A stretch of DNA of 64,000 nucleotides from CAWEQW01 sp963811365 (GCA_963811365.1 CAWEQW010000002.1:372001-436000), one strand, 5' to 3'. Counted from the stretch's first letter, positions 41,549 to 50,666 are shown. Translations and numbers: made by a program. Notes: a model not told the origin generated them from the letters alone.

Positions 41549-43567
41549 ATGAGCCAGACCCCTGAGCGCCCCTGGGTGATGCGCACCTACGCCGGCCACA
41601 GCTCGGCGACGGAGTCCAACGCGCTCTACCGCCGCAACCTGGCCAAGGGCCAGACCGGACTGTCGGTGGCGTTCGACCTGCCTACCCAGACCGGCTACGA
41701 CCCCGACTCGGTCCTCGCGCGCGGCGAGGTCGGCAAGGTCGGCGTGCCGATCGCGCACCTCGGCAACCTGCGCCGGCTCTTCGCGGGCATCCCGCTCACC
41801 GAGATGAACACCTCGATGACGATCAACGCGACGGCGATGTGGCTGCTCGCGCTGTACGTCGTGGTCGCCGAGGAGCAGGCCGGGCTCGCGCCGGACGCGC
41901 GCGCGGCGGACAAGGAGGCGGTGCACCGCCGGCTGAGCGGCACCACCCAGAACGACATCATCAAGGAGTACCTGTCCCGCGGCACCTACGTGTTCCCGCC
42001 GGAGCACTCCCTGCGGCTGACCAGCGACCTGATCGCCTACACCGTGCACCACGTGCCGCGGTGGAACCCGATCAACATCTGCAGCTACCACCTCCAGGAG
42101 GCCGGCGCGACGCCGGTGCAGGAGCTCGCCTACGCGCTCTGCACGGCGATCGCGGTCCTCGACGCGGTTCAGGCCTCGGGCCAGGTCGCCGAAGAGGACT
42201 TCGGCCGCGTCGTCGGCCGGATCTCGTTCTTCGTCAACGCCGGGGTGCGCTTCGTCGAGGAGACCTGCAAGATGCGGGCGTTCGTGCAGCTGTGGGACGA
42301 GCTCACCGCCGAGCGCTACGGCGTGCGGGATCCGGCGATGCGCCGCTTCCGGTACGGCGTGCAGGTCAACAGCCTCGGGCTCACCGAGGCGCAGCCCGAG
42401 AACAACGTGCAGCGGATCGTGCTCGAGATGCTCGGGGTGACCCTGTCGAAGGACGCCCGCGCCCGCGCCGTCCAGCTGCCGGCCTGGAACGAGGCGCTGG
42501 GGCTGCCCCGGCCCTGGGACCAGCAGTGGTCGCTGCGGATGCAGCAGGTGCTGGCCTACGAGTCCGACCTGCTGGAGTACGACGACATCCTCGCCGGCTC
42601 CACGGTCATCGAGGCGAAGACCGCCGAGCTGGTGGCCGGCGCCCGCGAGGAGATCGACCGGGTGCAGGCGCTCGGCGGCGCCGTCGCGGCGGTCGAGTCC
42701 GGCTACATGAAGCAGGCGCTGGTCTCCTCGCACGCCGCCCGCCGCGCCGCCGTCGAGTCCGGCGACGAGCGCGTGGTCGGGGTGAACTGCTTCGAGACGA
42801 CAGAGCCGTCGCCGCTGACCGCCGACCTGGACGCCGCGATCCAGGCCGCCGACCCCGCGGCCGAGCGGTCCGCCGTCGCGGACCTGCTGGCCTGGCGTGC
42901 GGACCGTGACCCGGAGGCGGTGGCCGCGGCGCTGGGCCGGCTCGCCGCGGACGCGAAGTCGGGCGCCAACCTGATGGAGGCCACCCTCGCCGCGGCCCGC
43001 GCCGGTGCGACCACGGGGGAGTGGTCCGGTGCGCTGCGGGAGGTGTTCGGGGAGTTCCGGGCGCCCACCGGGGTGTCCGGGGCGGTCGGGGTCGTGGACG
43101 CGGGCGCCGCGCTGGCGGAGGTTCGCGAGCAGGTCCGGCGCACCGGCGAGGCGCTCGGCGGCCGGCTGCGGCTGCTGGTGGGCAAGCCGGGGCTGGACGG
43201 GCACTCCAACGGCGCCGAGCAGGTCGCCGTACGGGCCCGGGACGCTGGCTTCGAGGTGGTCTACCAGGGGATCCGGCTGACGCCGGAGCAGATCGTGGCC
43301 GCGGCCGTCGCCGAGGACGTGCACTGCGTCGGACTGTCCATCCTGTCCGGGTCGCACATGGAGCTCGTGCCGGCGGTGCTCGACGGCCTGCGCTCCGAGG
43401 GGCTCGCGGACGTCCCGGTCGTGGTCGGCGGGATCATCCCCGCGGGCGACGCCGAGGCCCTGCGCGGCCTCGGCGTCGCCGCGGTCTTCACCCCGAAGGA
43501 CTTCGGGCTCACCGAGATCATGGCCGGGATCGTCGCTGCGATCCGCGCCGCCCACGGCCTGGTCTGA
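41549..43567 (+). CDS. MeaA-type coenzyme B12-dependent mutase (ethylmalonyl-CoA mutase family)
   Basis: Proteins of this type isomerise (2R)-ethylmalonyl-CoA to methylsuccinyl-CoA in the ethylmalonyl-CoA pathway. The 672-residue chain has the TIM-barrel substrate domain (YAGHSSATESNALYRRNLAKGQ, VAFDLPTQTGYDPD, TRWNPINICSYH-like RWNPINICSYHLQEAG). A linker and a C-terminal B12 domain follow, with the DxHxxG motif in GLDGHSNGAEQ (Asp550, His552, Gly555) and GLSILSGSHMELVP. Methylmalonyl-CoA mutase is a close relative, but the overall text matches MeaA. ccr, epimerase, thiolase and meaB in the window support this. Confidence 0.92.
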   Translation: MSQTPERPWVMRTYAGHSSATESNALYRRNLAKGQTGLSVAFDLPTQTGYDPDSVLARGEVGKVGVPIAHLGNLRRLFAGIPLTEMNTSMTINATAMWLLALYVVVAEEQAGLAPDARAADKEAVHRRLSGTTQNDIIKEYLSRGTYVFPPEHSLRLTSDLIAYTVHHVPRWNPINICSYHLQEAGATPVQELAYALCTAIAVLDAVQASGQVAEEDFGRVVGRISFFVNAGVRFVEETCKMRAFVQLWDELTAERYGVRDPAMRRFRYGVQVNSLGLTEAQPENNVQRIVLEMLGVTLSKDARARAVQLPAWNEALGLPRPWDQQWSLRMQQVLAYESDLLEYDDILAGSTVIEAKTAELVAGAREEIDRVQALGGAVAAVESGYMKQALVSSHAARRAAVESGDERVVGVNCFETTEPSPLTADLDAAIQAADPAAERSAVADLLAWRADRDPEAVAAALGRLAADAKSGANLMEATLAAARAGATTGEWSGALREVFGEFRAPTGVSGAVGVVDAGAALAEVREQVRRTGEALGGRLRLLVGKPGLDGHSNGAEQVAVRARDAGFEVVYQGIRLTPEQIVAAAVAEDVHCVGLSILSGSHMELVPAVLDGLRSEGLADVPVVVGGIIPAGDAEALRGLGVAAVFTPKDFGLTEIMAGIVAAIRAAHGLV

Positions 43568-44426
43568 GCCGGATCGAGAGCTTGGCCGCGACCGCGGTGG
43601 CCATCAGCGCGTAGCCGGCGTCGTTGGCGTGGATGTCGCCCTTCTGGCACATCCACGTGTATGTGCAGATCGCCGCCACGTTGGTCGGTACGCCGCCGGC
43701 GGTCGGTGTGCTGTCGTCGTTGTGGAACGCGGTCGACACGTCGGCCACCTGGCCGCCGTACGCACCGGTCACTGCGCTGATCGTCGCGTTGAGCGCGTCG
43801 TGCAGCTGGCCGAGCAGGGGGAGCAGGGCGGGGCTCGTGAACCAGACGGCCAGGAACGGGTCGTAGTAGTTCGTGACCACGACCTCGGCGCCCGGGGCCT
43901 GGTGGCGTACGGCGCCGAGCACGGTGCCGAGGTTGGCGCCGAGCACGGTGAGCCGCTGCCGGACGCACCCGGCGATGCCGGCGACCGGTCCGCTCAGGCA
44001 CGGCGTCACGTCGTTGGCGCCGATGGTGAGCGTCACGAGCCGGGTGGTGCCGGAGTGGGCGTGCAGGAAGTGCAGCGCCTGGCCGAGCTGGCTGCCCCTG
44101 ACGTAGGAGCAACGCCCTCCGTCCACCAGCGTGGTGCTGGTCTCACCGGAACAGGCCAGGTTCTCCAGCCGGGTCTTCGGGGTGGTCGCGCGGACGTCGT
44201 CCAGCACGTGGCCGACGTAGCCGCCGGTGCGGTCGTCGCCCTGCCCGGGCTGGTAGCCCGCCGCCAGGGAGTCGCCGAGCGCGACGTACCACCCGGACGC
44301 GGTCGGCGGGGCGGTGTGCGGCCGAGACGCCGAGGCGGACGGGGCGGGGAGCAGCAGGCCGACGAAGGTGAGGAGCGCGGTGCCGAGCACCAGCGCGGCG
44401 CGGCGGGAACGGGACGGCTGGAGCAC
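43518..44426 (-). CDS. Secreted SGNH/GDSL hydrolase
   Basis: The 302-residue extracellular esterase/lipase starts with a Sec signal peptide (RRAALVLGTALLTFVGLLLPAPSASA, cleavage near residue 34). The blocks of the fold are block I YVALGDSLAAGYQPG with the catalytic Ser, block III TIGANDVTPC, and block V DIHANDAGYALMA with the Asp and His. Several cysteines (LENLACSGE, GGRCSYV, DVTPCL, CVRQRL) could form disulfides. The gene is convergent with the mutase gene and its last 50 bp overlap that gene on the opposite strand. Substrate unknown. Confidence 0.9.
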   Translation of the reverse strand: MLQPSRSRRAALVLGTALLTFVGLLLPAPSASASRPHTAPPTASGWYVALGDSLAAGYQPGQGDDRTGGYVGHVLDDVRATTPKTRLENLACSGETSTTLVDGGRCSYVRGSQLGQALHFLHAHSGTTRLVTLTIGANDVTPCLSGPVAGIAGCVRQRLTVLGANLGTVLGAVRHQAPGAEVVVTNYYDPFLAVWFTSPALLPLLGQLHDALNATISAVTGAYGGQVADVSTAFHNDDSTPTAGGVPTNVAAICTYTWMCQKGDIHANDAGYALMATAVAAKLSIRLRPGRGRRGSQRRSRP

Positions 44427-44502
44427 GGGCGGGCCTCTCGGTCGGGCGACGGTGGTCGGGTCATCCTGCCGCGCCGCGAGCCGTGGTGGCTACGCTGGCG
44501 GC

Positions 44503-44886
44503 GTGTCGGACCTCCAGTGCCCCGTGCGGCTGCTGCTGTGGCCGCCTCCGGGTCCCGCGCCGGCGGCGCTGCGCGGGGTACGGGTGGCCGCGGTCCTGTG
44601 CGGTGGCTCCGGCGGACTCCTCGAGCCTCTGGCGCCCGTCCGCGCACACCCCGGTCTGCGCGTCCCGGGGGCGGGCGAGAGCGCCGAGGCCGTCACTGAC
44701 CGGGCGTGCGAGGCGTTCGGCGAGGTCGCGGACCTCTACCGCGGCGAGACCGTCGTGGTGGTGGCCGACGAGCGGCTGCTGGCCGCTGCGACCGGGCGGC
44801 TGGCCGGGACCCCGGTGCCGGACCGCGCCGGCTGGCCGCTCGAGCTGAGCGGCGACGCGGACGGCTGGACGCTCGCCGGGCGCTGA
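44503..44886 (+). CDS. Hypothetical protein, possible degenerate histidine phosphatase
   Basis: The protein has 127 residues from GTG 44503. The second half, GAGESAEAVTDRACEAFGEVADLYRGETVVVVADERLLAA, resembles phosphoglycerate-mutase-type histidine phosphatases (GES..V..R....L..I...YRGETVLVVSH). The first strand reads VRLLLWPPPG where a RHG active site would be, so the catalytic histidine is missing and no phosphatase activity is expected. I regard this as a diverged, probably non-enzymatic member. No operon partner is certain; the lipoprotein gene follows on the same strand. Confidence 0.5.
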   Translation: MSDLQCPVRLLLWPPPGPAPAALRGVRVAAVLCGGSGGLLEPLAPVRAHPGLRVPGAGESAEAVTDRACEAFGEVADLYRGETVVVVADERLLAAATGRLAGTPVPDRAGWPLELSGDADGWTLAGR

Positions 44887-44949
44887 CGTCCCGGACCCCG
44901 TGTGGTCCGGCTGGCTATCGTCGCAAGCGTGCCGGTGAAGGGGGGCTCG

Positions 44950-45546
44950 ATGCCCAGCAGGAGGTGGTGGGTGGGTCTCGTCCCGGTCGTGACCGCTCTT
45001 GCGGCGCTCAGTGGCTGCAGCGGCTCGCCCGCCCCCACGACGGCGGCGTCCGGCCCGCACAGCTCCTCGAGCCCACCCCCGCCGCGCCTCGGCGGAACCA
45101 TCCCGACCCCGTCGGCGCTGCCCAGCACGCCGATGGACGACCTCGAGCAGCCGATCGCGCGCCGCCTGTCGAAGGAGATCGCCGGACAGGGCCTCACGAT
45201 GCAGTACCTCGCCTGCCCGGCCTGGGACCACAAGGTCCCGGACCGGCTCGCCTGCACCGGGTACGTCGACGGGCTGCCGGCCGACGTGGAGGTCCGGCTG
45301 GTCGCCACGGCGGGCGGCGCAGTCAGCTTCGACGCACGGCTGAGCGGCGGGGTCGTCGCCACCCGGAACCTGGTCACCACCCTGCGCCGTCACGGCTACC
45401 GGGACGTCGACTGCGGCGGGGTACATGCCTACCCGGCCGACGTCGGCAGCCGGGTGGTCTGCCGGGTGCATCGGGCGGGTGCCACGCGGTACGTCGTGGC
45501 GACGGTCACGTCGTCCTCCGGCCGGGTCCGGATCCGCTCCTACTGA
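44950..45546 (+). CDS. Lipoprotein with two small beta repeats
   Basis: The start ATG 44950 (GTGAAGGGGG upstream; GTG 44929 is an alternative) gives 198 residues. A lipoprotein signal ends in LAALSGCSG. After a Ser/Pro-rich spacer come two similar units of about 60 residues, IARRLSKEIAGQG..YLACPAWD..LACTGYVDG and LVTTLRRHGYRDVDCGGVHAYPADVGSRVVCRVHRAGATRYVVATV. Each has a pair of cysteines and the C.V..G....V.V pattern of DUF4333 domains. That family assignment is by eye. The protein is attached to the outer face of the membrane; its function is unknown. Confidence 0.68.
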   Translation: MPSRRWWVGLVPVVTALAALSGCSGSPAPTTAASGPHSSSSPPPPRLGGTIPTPSALPSTPMDDLEQPIARRLSKEIAGQGLTMQYLACPAWDHKVPDRLACTGYVDGLPADVEVRLVATAGGAVSFDARLSGGVVATRNLVTTLRRHGYRDVDCGGVHAYPADVGSRVVCRVHRAGATRYVVATVTSSSGRVRIRSY

Positions 45547-45579
45547 CGGTCCCTCGGACGGTACGGCACACTCGACGGC

Positions 45580-46498
45580 ATGGCACGCGTGATCGTGGTC
45601 GGCGCCGGGGTGGTCGGGCTGTCCTGCGCGGTGCGGCTGCTCGAGGCCGGCCACCGCGTCGACGTACTGGCCCGCGACCTGCCCTTGGAGACCACGTCCG
45701 CCGTGGCGGCCGCGCTGTGGTACCCCTATCGGGCCTTTCCCTTCGAGCAGGTGACCGCATGGAGCGCGGCGACGTACCGGGAGCTCGAGACCCTCGCGAA
45801 GGTGGACGACACCGGCGTGGTGATGCGAGAGGGGACCGAGGTGCACCGCAGCCGTGTGGCGGACCCGTGGTGGGTGAGCGCGGTGCCGGCGCTGACCCGC
45901 GTGCGGGCCCTGCATCCCCCGTTCGTCGACGGCTGGACCTTCGTCGCGCCCGTGGTGGAGATGCCGGTGTACCTGCGTTGGCTCACCGCCCGGATCGAGG
46001 CGCTCGGCGGCGAGCTCACCCGGATGGCGCTCAACGGCCTGCCGGACCAGGCCGAGGTGGTGGTGGACGCCACCGGGCTCGGCGCGCGGCTGATGGCGGC
46101 GGACCCCAGCGTCGTGCCGGTGCGCGGCCAGGTGCTGTACGTCGAGCAGATCGGCCTCGAGCGCTGGACGCTGGACGGCTCCGCGCCGACGTACGTGGTG
46201 CCGCGCGCGCACGACATCGTCGTGGGCGGCACCGACGCCGAGGGGGAGTGGAGCCGGACGCCCGACCCGGCCACCGCCGAGGACATCCTGGTCCGGGCCA
46301 ATGAGCTGGTCCCGAGCTGGCCGGGGCGCGGGTGCTGCGGCACAAGGTCGGCCTGCGGCCGGCTCGGCCGACCGTGCGCCTCGAGCGGAGCTGCGCGGCG
46401 GCACGCAGGTGGTGCACTGCTACGGCCACGGCGGGGCCGGGGTCACGCTGTCGTGGGGCTGCGCCGACGACGTGGCTGCTCTGGTGGGGTCGGCCTAG
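45580..46498 (+). pseudogene. D-amino-acid oxidase family protein, frameshifted at the C-terminus
   Basis: FAD enzymes of this family oxidise D-amino acids to keto acids. From ATG 45580 the reading is clean for about 245 residues: the dinucleotide-binding VIVVGAGVVGLSCAVRLLEAGH, TTSAVAAALWYPYRA, PVVEMPVYLRWL and VPVRGQVLYVEQ. Near 46314 the frame shifts (ELAGARVLRHKVGLRPARPTVRLE continues), and near 46390 again, after which GTQVVHCYGHGGAGVTLSWGCADDVAAL, the C-terminal FAD-binding motif, ends at TAG 46496. All parts exist, so two single-base errors could explain it, as could recent inactivation. Confidence 0.75.
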
Positions 46499-46681
46499 TC
46501 ACCTCCTGGCGCGGCGCCGGCCCGGCGTTCCGGTGGTCGCCGGCTTCTCCACCCATCCGCGCGTCCTGCTCGTCAGGATGAAACCCCTCGGCGTCATCTC
46601 GAACGCGGTCGTGTGGGGGTTGTGCACAGGGGTGGTTCGGGGGGCTGCGGAGTGTCGGTGGCGGCGGGTAGGGTCGAACAC

Positions 46682-48122
46682 ATGTTCGAGGCTGTGGTGG
46701 AGGATCTGGACGCCGCGGGGGCGTTGGCGGAGGCGGCGGCGTGTCGTCGGCTCGCCGAGGCCGCGGAGGCCCGGTTGTTGCAGGTCGCCGCGCGGCTGGC
46801 GGACCTGCATCCGGTGCTCGACGGTGTCCCGGCCGGCACGATGGTGCCGGGGATGCAGCGGCTGGTGCCGTTGGCCGGGGAGGGCGCCCCGCAGGTCGCG
46901 GAGTTCGCGCCCGCCGAGCTCGGCGCCGCGCTGGGGATCACCACCGCGGCCGCGGCCGCGCTGGTCGGCGACGCGCTGGAGCTGCGGCACCGGCTGCCGC
47001 GGACCTGGGCCCGGGTGGGTGCCGGGCAGCTGCCGGTGTGGCGGGCCCGGCTGCTGGCGCACCAGACGATGACCCTCTCGGCGCGGGCCGCGGACTACGT
47101 CGATGCCCAGGTCGCGCAGCTGGCCGGGTCGATGACCAGCTACCGGGCCCAGCAGCTGGTGGCCGCGGCGATCGTCCGGTTCGACCCGGACCGGGCGGCC
47201 CGCGACGCCGCCGCGGCCGCGGAGTCACGGGGGGTGCGGGTCCGCCGTGGCCACGACCACGGGGTGGTGCATCTCGACCTCGACCTCGACCCCACCGACG
47301 CCGCCGCCTTCGAGACCGCGGTCGCCGAGATCGCCGGCCTCCTCGGCACCGGCCACCACCCGGACCGTGACCCGGGCCATGACCCGGAGCTGACCCGGAC
47401 CGTGACCCGGACCGTGACCCGGGGATCGCCCGGGCGGCGACGCTCAGCGTGCTGCGCAGTCCTGGCAGGTCCGCCGGGCCCGCGCGGTGGGGATCCTCGC
47501 CGACCCCCAGCAGGCCCTCGACCTACGCACCGCCACCCGACACCACACCGACACCACCCACGACGGCGAGGCGGCCCCACCGACCCGGACCGGGAGCACG
47601 GGCCGGGGTGTGAGCCGGGGTGTGGGGTCGGTGCTGGTCTACGTGCACCTGTCCGAGGCCGCACTGGCCACCGGCGAGGGACCCGCCCGGGTCGAGAACC
47701 TCGGCGTGGTCACCGTCCAGACGGTCCGCCGCTGGGTCGGGCACCGCAGCTTCACCGTGCGACCGGTGCTGCACACCGATGCCACCACGGTCGCCGCCGA
47801 CTGCTACGAGATCCCCGACCGGCTCCGCGAGGCCGTGATCACCACACTGCCCTACTGCGTGTTCCCCTGGTGCAACCACCCCTCCCGCACCAGCGACCTC
47901 GACCACACCATCCCCTACCTGGCCCCCGACACCGGTGGGCCGCCCGGCCAGACCCGCGCAGACAACCTCGGCCCGCTCTGCCGCCGCCACCACCGCCTCA
48001 AGACCCACGGCCACTGGCACCTCGACCAACCCGAACACGGCGTCTACATCTGGACCTCACCCCACCACACCCGCTACCGCGTCGACGCCACCGGCACCAC
48101 CCCCCTCGGCGCCGCAGCCTGA
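46682..48122 (+). pseudogene. DUF222 / HNH endonuclease domain protein, frameshifted within a tandem repeat
   Basis: The N-terminal 230 residues are a DUF222 domain (LAEAAEARLLQVAARLADLHPV, ALGITTAAAAALVGDALELRHRLP, RAARDAAAAAESRGVRVRR). The C-terminal part in another frame is an HNH nuclease: CVFPWCNHPSRTSDLDHTIPY followed by RADNLGPLCRRHHRLKTHG. Such proteins (the 13E12 type) exist in many copies in actinobacterial genomes. A degenerate 12-bp repeat at 47361-47419 has one 11-bp unit, which causes the first shift. A second single-base loss lies near 47452. With both restored the product is about 480 residues. Confidence 0.8.
47361..47419 (+). repeat. Five tandem 12-bp units, one shortened to 11 bp
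   Basis: The units are CGGACCGTGACC, CGGGCCATGACC, CGGAGCTGACC (11 bp, 47385-47395), CGGACCGTGACC and CGGACCGTGACC. They lie between the DUF222 and HNH halves and encode an Asp/Pro/Arg linker when in frame. The short third unit shifts the reading frame. Confidence 0.85.
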
Positions 48123-48158
48123 GTCAGCCTGGTCAGTCGTCGTTCGTCACGCCGTCAG

Positions 48159-48833
48159 TCAGAAGAGCCGGTGGCTCGGGTCGTCCATGCCGCGTAGCGC
48201 GTCGTAGTCGACGACCGCGCACGCGATACCGCGGTCGGTCGCCAGCACGCGGGCCTGCGGCTTGATCTCCTGGGCGGCGAAGACGCCGCGGACCGGGCGC
48301 AGCGCGGGGTCCCGGTTCAGCAGCTCCAGGTACCGGGTGAGCTGCTCGACCCCGTCGATCTCCCCGCGGCGCTTGATCTCGACCGCCACCGCCGCGCCGG
48401 CGGCGTCCCGGCACATCAGGTCGACCGGCCCGATCGCGGTCGGATACTCCCGGCGCACCAGCGTGAGCCCCTCGGCCAGCGTGCCGGGGTGCTCGGCGAG
48501 CAGCTCCTGGAGGTGCCTCTCGACGCCGTCCTTCTGCAGGCCGGGGTCGATGCCGAGGTCGTGGATCGAGTCGTGGGTGATCTCCTCGAGCAGGATCCGC
48601 AAGGTGTCGTCGTCCTTGCCGGTCACCGTCCAGGTCACCCCGCCGTCCTCCGCCGTGCCCTCGACGACCTTGCACGGTGGCGACATCCAGTTCAGCGGCT
48701 TGTAGGAGCCCCCGTCGGAGTGGATCAGCACCGACCCGTCGTTCTTGACCATGATCAGCCGGGTGGCGAGGGGCAGGTGGGCGGTGAGCCGGCCGGCGTA
48801 GTCGACCTGGCACCTCGCAATGACGATCCGCAC
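48159..48833 (-). CDS. nucS: Mismatch-specific endonuclease NucS (EndoMS)
   Basis: NucS replaces MutS/MutL in actinobacteria, cutting both strands at mismatches. GTG 48833 (VRIVIARCQVDYAGRLTAHLP) gives 224 residues. The N-terminal DNA-binding half contains SYKPLNWMSPP. The RecB-like nuclease half has the catalytic Asp and Glu-X-Lys in GPVDLMCRD...AVEIKRRGEIDG and then QLTRYLELLNRD. The C-terminus CAVVDYDALRG..SHRLF is the family-typical tail where the sliding clamp binds. It is divergent from the 3-hydroxyacyl-CoA dehydrogenase gene. Confidence 0.95.
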   Translation of the reverse strand: MRIVIARCQVDYAGRLTAHLPLATRLIMVKNDGSVLIHSDGGSYKPLNWMSPPCKVVEGTAEDGGVTWTVTGKDDDTLRILLEEITHDSIHDLGIDPGLQKDGVERHLQELLAEHPGTLAEGLTLVRREYPTAIGPVDLMCRDAAGAAVAVEIKRRGEIDGVEQLTRYLELLNRDPALRPVRGVFAAQEIKPQARVLATDRGIACAVVDYDALRGMDDPSHRLF

Positions 48834-48884
48834 GGTCGCCGAATCTACACGCGCCCCGTCTGCTGCCGTGCCATGATGCGCCCC

Positions 48885-50666
48885 ATGGCCCGTGACTTCT
48901 CCTCCATCGGCGTGATCGGCCTCGGCACCATGGGCGCCGGCATCGCCGAGGTGTTCGCCCGCAACGGCTACCGGGTGGTTGGCGTGGAGGTGAGTGAGGA
49001 GTCGCTGGCTCGCGGCCGCGAGCACGTCGAGCACTCCACCGGGCGTGCGGTACGCCGTGGCAAGCTGACCGCGCAGGAGGAGGCCGAGCTGGTCGGCCGG
49101 ATCTCCTTCACCACCGACCTGGCCGACGTCAAGGACTGTGGGCTGGTGGTCGAGGCGATCGTCGAGCAGCTGCCGCTCAAGCAGGCGCTGTTCCGCGAGC
49201 TCGACGGCATCGTCGGCAGCGAGGCGATCCTCGCGACCAACACCAGCTCGCTGTCGGTGACCGAGATCTCGACCTCGACGCACGCCCCGGGCCGCGTCGT
49301 CGGGCTGCACTTCTTCAACCCGGCCCCGGTTCAGCGGCTCGTGGAGATCGTCCGCACCGTGGTCACCGAGCCGGACGTCCTCGACGACGTCGAGCGGGTC
49401 GCCCGCTCGCTGGAGAAGACGCCCGTGGTGTGCGGGGACAAGGCCGGCTTCATCGCCAACGCCCTGCTGTTCGGCTACCTGAACCATGCGGCGTCGATGT
49501 ACGAGGGCCGGTTCGCCACCCGGGAGGACATCGACGCCGCGATGCGGTTCGGCTGCGGCTACCCGATGGGTCCGCTGTCGCTGCTGGACCTGATCGGGCT
49601 CGACACGGCGTACGAGATCCTCGACACGATGTACAAGCAGGGCCGCGACCGGCTGCACGCTCCCGCCCCGATCCTCAAGCAGATGGTCACCGCGGGCATG
49701 CTCGGCCGCAAGTCCGGACGCGGCTTCTACACCTACGAGGCCCCGGACAGCCCGGTTGTCGTCGCCGACGCGCTCACCCCGTCCGCGGACGACGCCCCGC
49801 AGCTGCGCCGCGACATCGCCTCGGTGGGCGTCGTCGGGACCGGGACCATGGCGACCGGCATCATCGAGGTCCTCGCCAAGGCCGGGTACGACGTGGTGTA
49901 CGTCGGGCGCGCCCAGGACCGGGTCGATGCCGTCCGCGCACGGATCGCGAAGTCGCTGGAGAAGGCCATCCAGCGCGGCAAGCTCGAGGAGTCCCAGCGC
50001 GACGTCGTGCTCGGCCGGCTGACCGGTACGACGTCGCTCGACGACCTCGCCACCGTCGACCTGGTCGTCGAGGCCATCGCCGAGGACATCACCGTGAAGT
50101 CCGCGCTCTTCGAGAACCTGGACGAGATCTGCCGTCCGGGGGCGATCCTGGCAACCACGACGTCCTCGCTGCCGGTGATCTCGCTGTCGGCGGCGACCAA
50201 GCGGCCGCAGGACGTCGTCGGGATGCACTTCTTCAACCCCGCTCCGGTGATGAAGCTGGTCGAGGTGGTCAGCACCGTCAGCACGGCCGACGACGTGACC
50301 GAGACGGTGCGGGCGCTGTGCGGCCGGCTGGGCAAGGTCCCGGTCTCGTGCGGGGACCGCTCCGGCTTCGTGGTCAACGCGCTGCTGTTCCCCTACCTCA
50401 ACGACGCGGTCAAGATGCTGGAGGCGCACTACGCCACCGCGGACGACATCGACACCGCGATGAAGTTCGGCTGCGCGCTGCCCATGGGTCCCTTCGAGCT
50501 GCTCGACGTGGTCGGCAACGACGTGTCGCTGGCGATCCAGCGCGAGCTCTACCTCGAGTTCCGCGAGCCGGGTTTCGCTCCGGCGCCGCTGCTCGAGCAT
50601 CTCGTGACCGCGGGATACCTGGGCCGCAAGACCAGCCGCGGGTTCCGCGACTACACGGCCCGCTGA
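48885..50666 (+). CDS. 3-hydroxybutyryl-CoA dehydrogenase, tandem fusion of two complete units
   Basis: This enzyme oxidises or forms (S)-3-hydroxyacyl-CoA with NAD(P). The 593-residue protein consists of two full-length homologous units of about 290 residues each. Unit 1 has IGVIGLGTMGAGIAEV, TNTSSLSVTEIS, GLHFFNPAPVQRLVEIV and GDKAGFIANALLFGYLNHA. Unit 2 has VGVVGTGTMATGIIEV, TTTSSLPVISLS, GMHFFNPAPVMKLVEVV and GDRSGFVVNALLFPYLNDA. The catalytic His, Glu and Asn motifs are kept in both. I prefer ATG 48885 (MARDF); ATG 48873 and 48876 are alternatives. With ccr, mutase and thiolase nearby it fits the ethylmalonyl-CoA route. Confidence 0.93.
   Translation: MARDFSSIGVIGLGTMGAGIAEVFARNGYRVVGVEVSEESLARGREHVEHSTGRAVRRGKLTAQEEAELVGRISFTTDLADVKDCGLVVEAIVEQLPLKQALFRELDGIVGSEAILATNTSSLSVTEISTSTHAPGRVVGLHFFNPAPVQRLVEIVRTVVTEPDVLDDVERVARSLEKTPVVCGDKAGFIANALLFGYLNHAASMYEGRFATREDIDAAMRFGCGYPMGPLSLLDLIGLDTAYEILDTMYKQGRDRLHAPAPILKQMVTAGMLGRKSGRGFYTYEAPDSPVVVADALTPSADDAPQLRRDIASVGVVGTGTMATGIIEVLAKAGYDVVYVGRAQDRVDAVRARIAKSLEKAIQRGKLEESQRDVVLGRLTGTTSLDDLATVDLVVEAIAEDITVKSALFENLDEICRPGAILATTTSSLPVISLSAATKRPQDVVGMHFFNPAPVMKLVEVVSTVSTADDVTETVRALCGRLGKVPVSCGDRSGFVVNALLFPYLNDAVKMLEAHYATADDIDTAMKFGCALPMGPFELLDVVGNDVSLAIQRELYLEFREPGFAPAPLLEHLVTAGYLGRKTSRGFRDYTAR

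Noticed and set aside
41549..43567. Methylmalonyl-CoA mutase large subunit
   Set aside because: The overall text and length match MeaA/ethylmalonyl-CoA mutase, and ccr is present; no small-subunit gene adjoins it.
43568..44699. Plus-strand open frame over the SGNH hydrolase
   Set aside because: It mirrors a gene with a signal peptide and all SGNH blocks; its own translation has no recognisable pattern.
47361..47419. Possible CRISPR or iteron array
   Set aside because: The 12-bp units have no spacers and code for an Asp/Pro/Arg linker between two protein domains.
46682..48122. Insertion sequence or complete mobile element
   Set aside because: DUF222-HNH genes are often multicopy, but no terminal inverted repeats, target duplication or transposase were seen around it.
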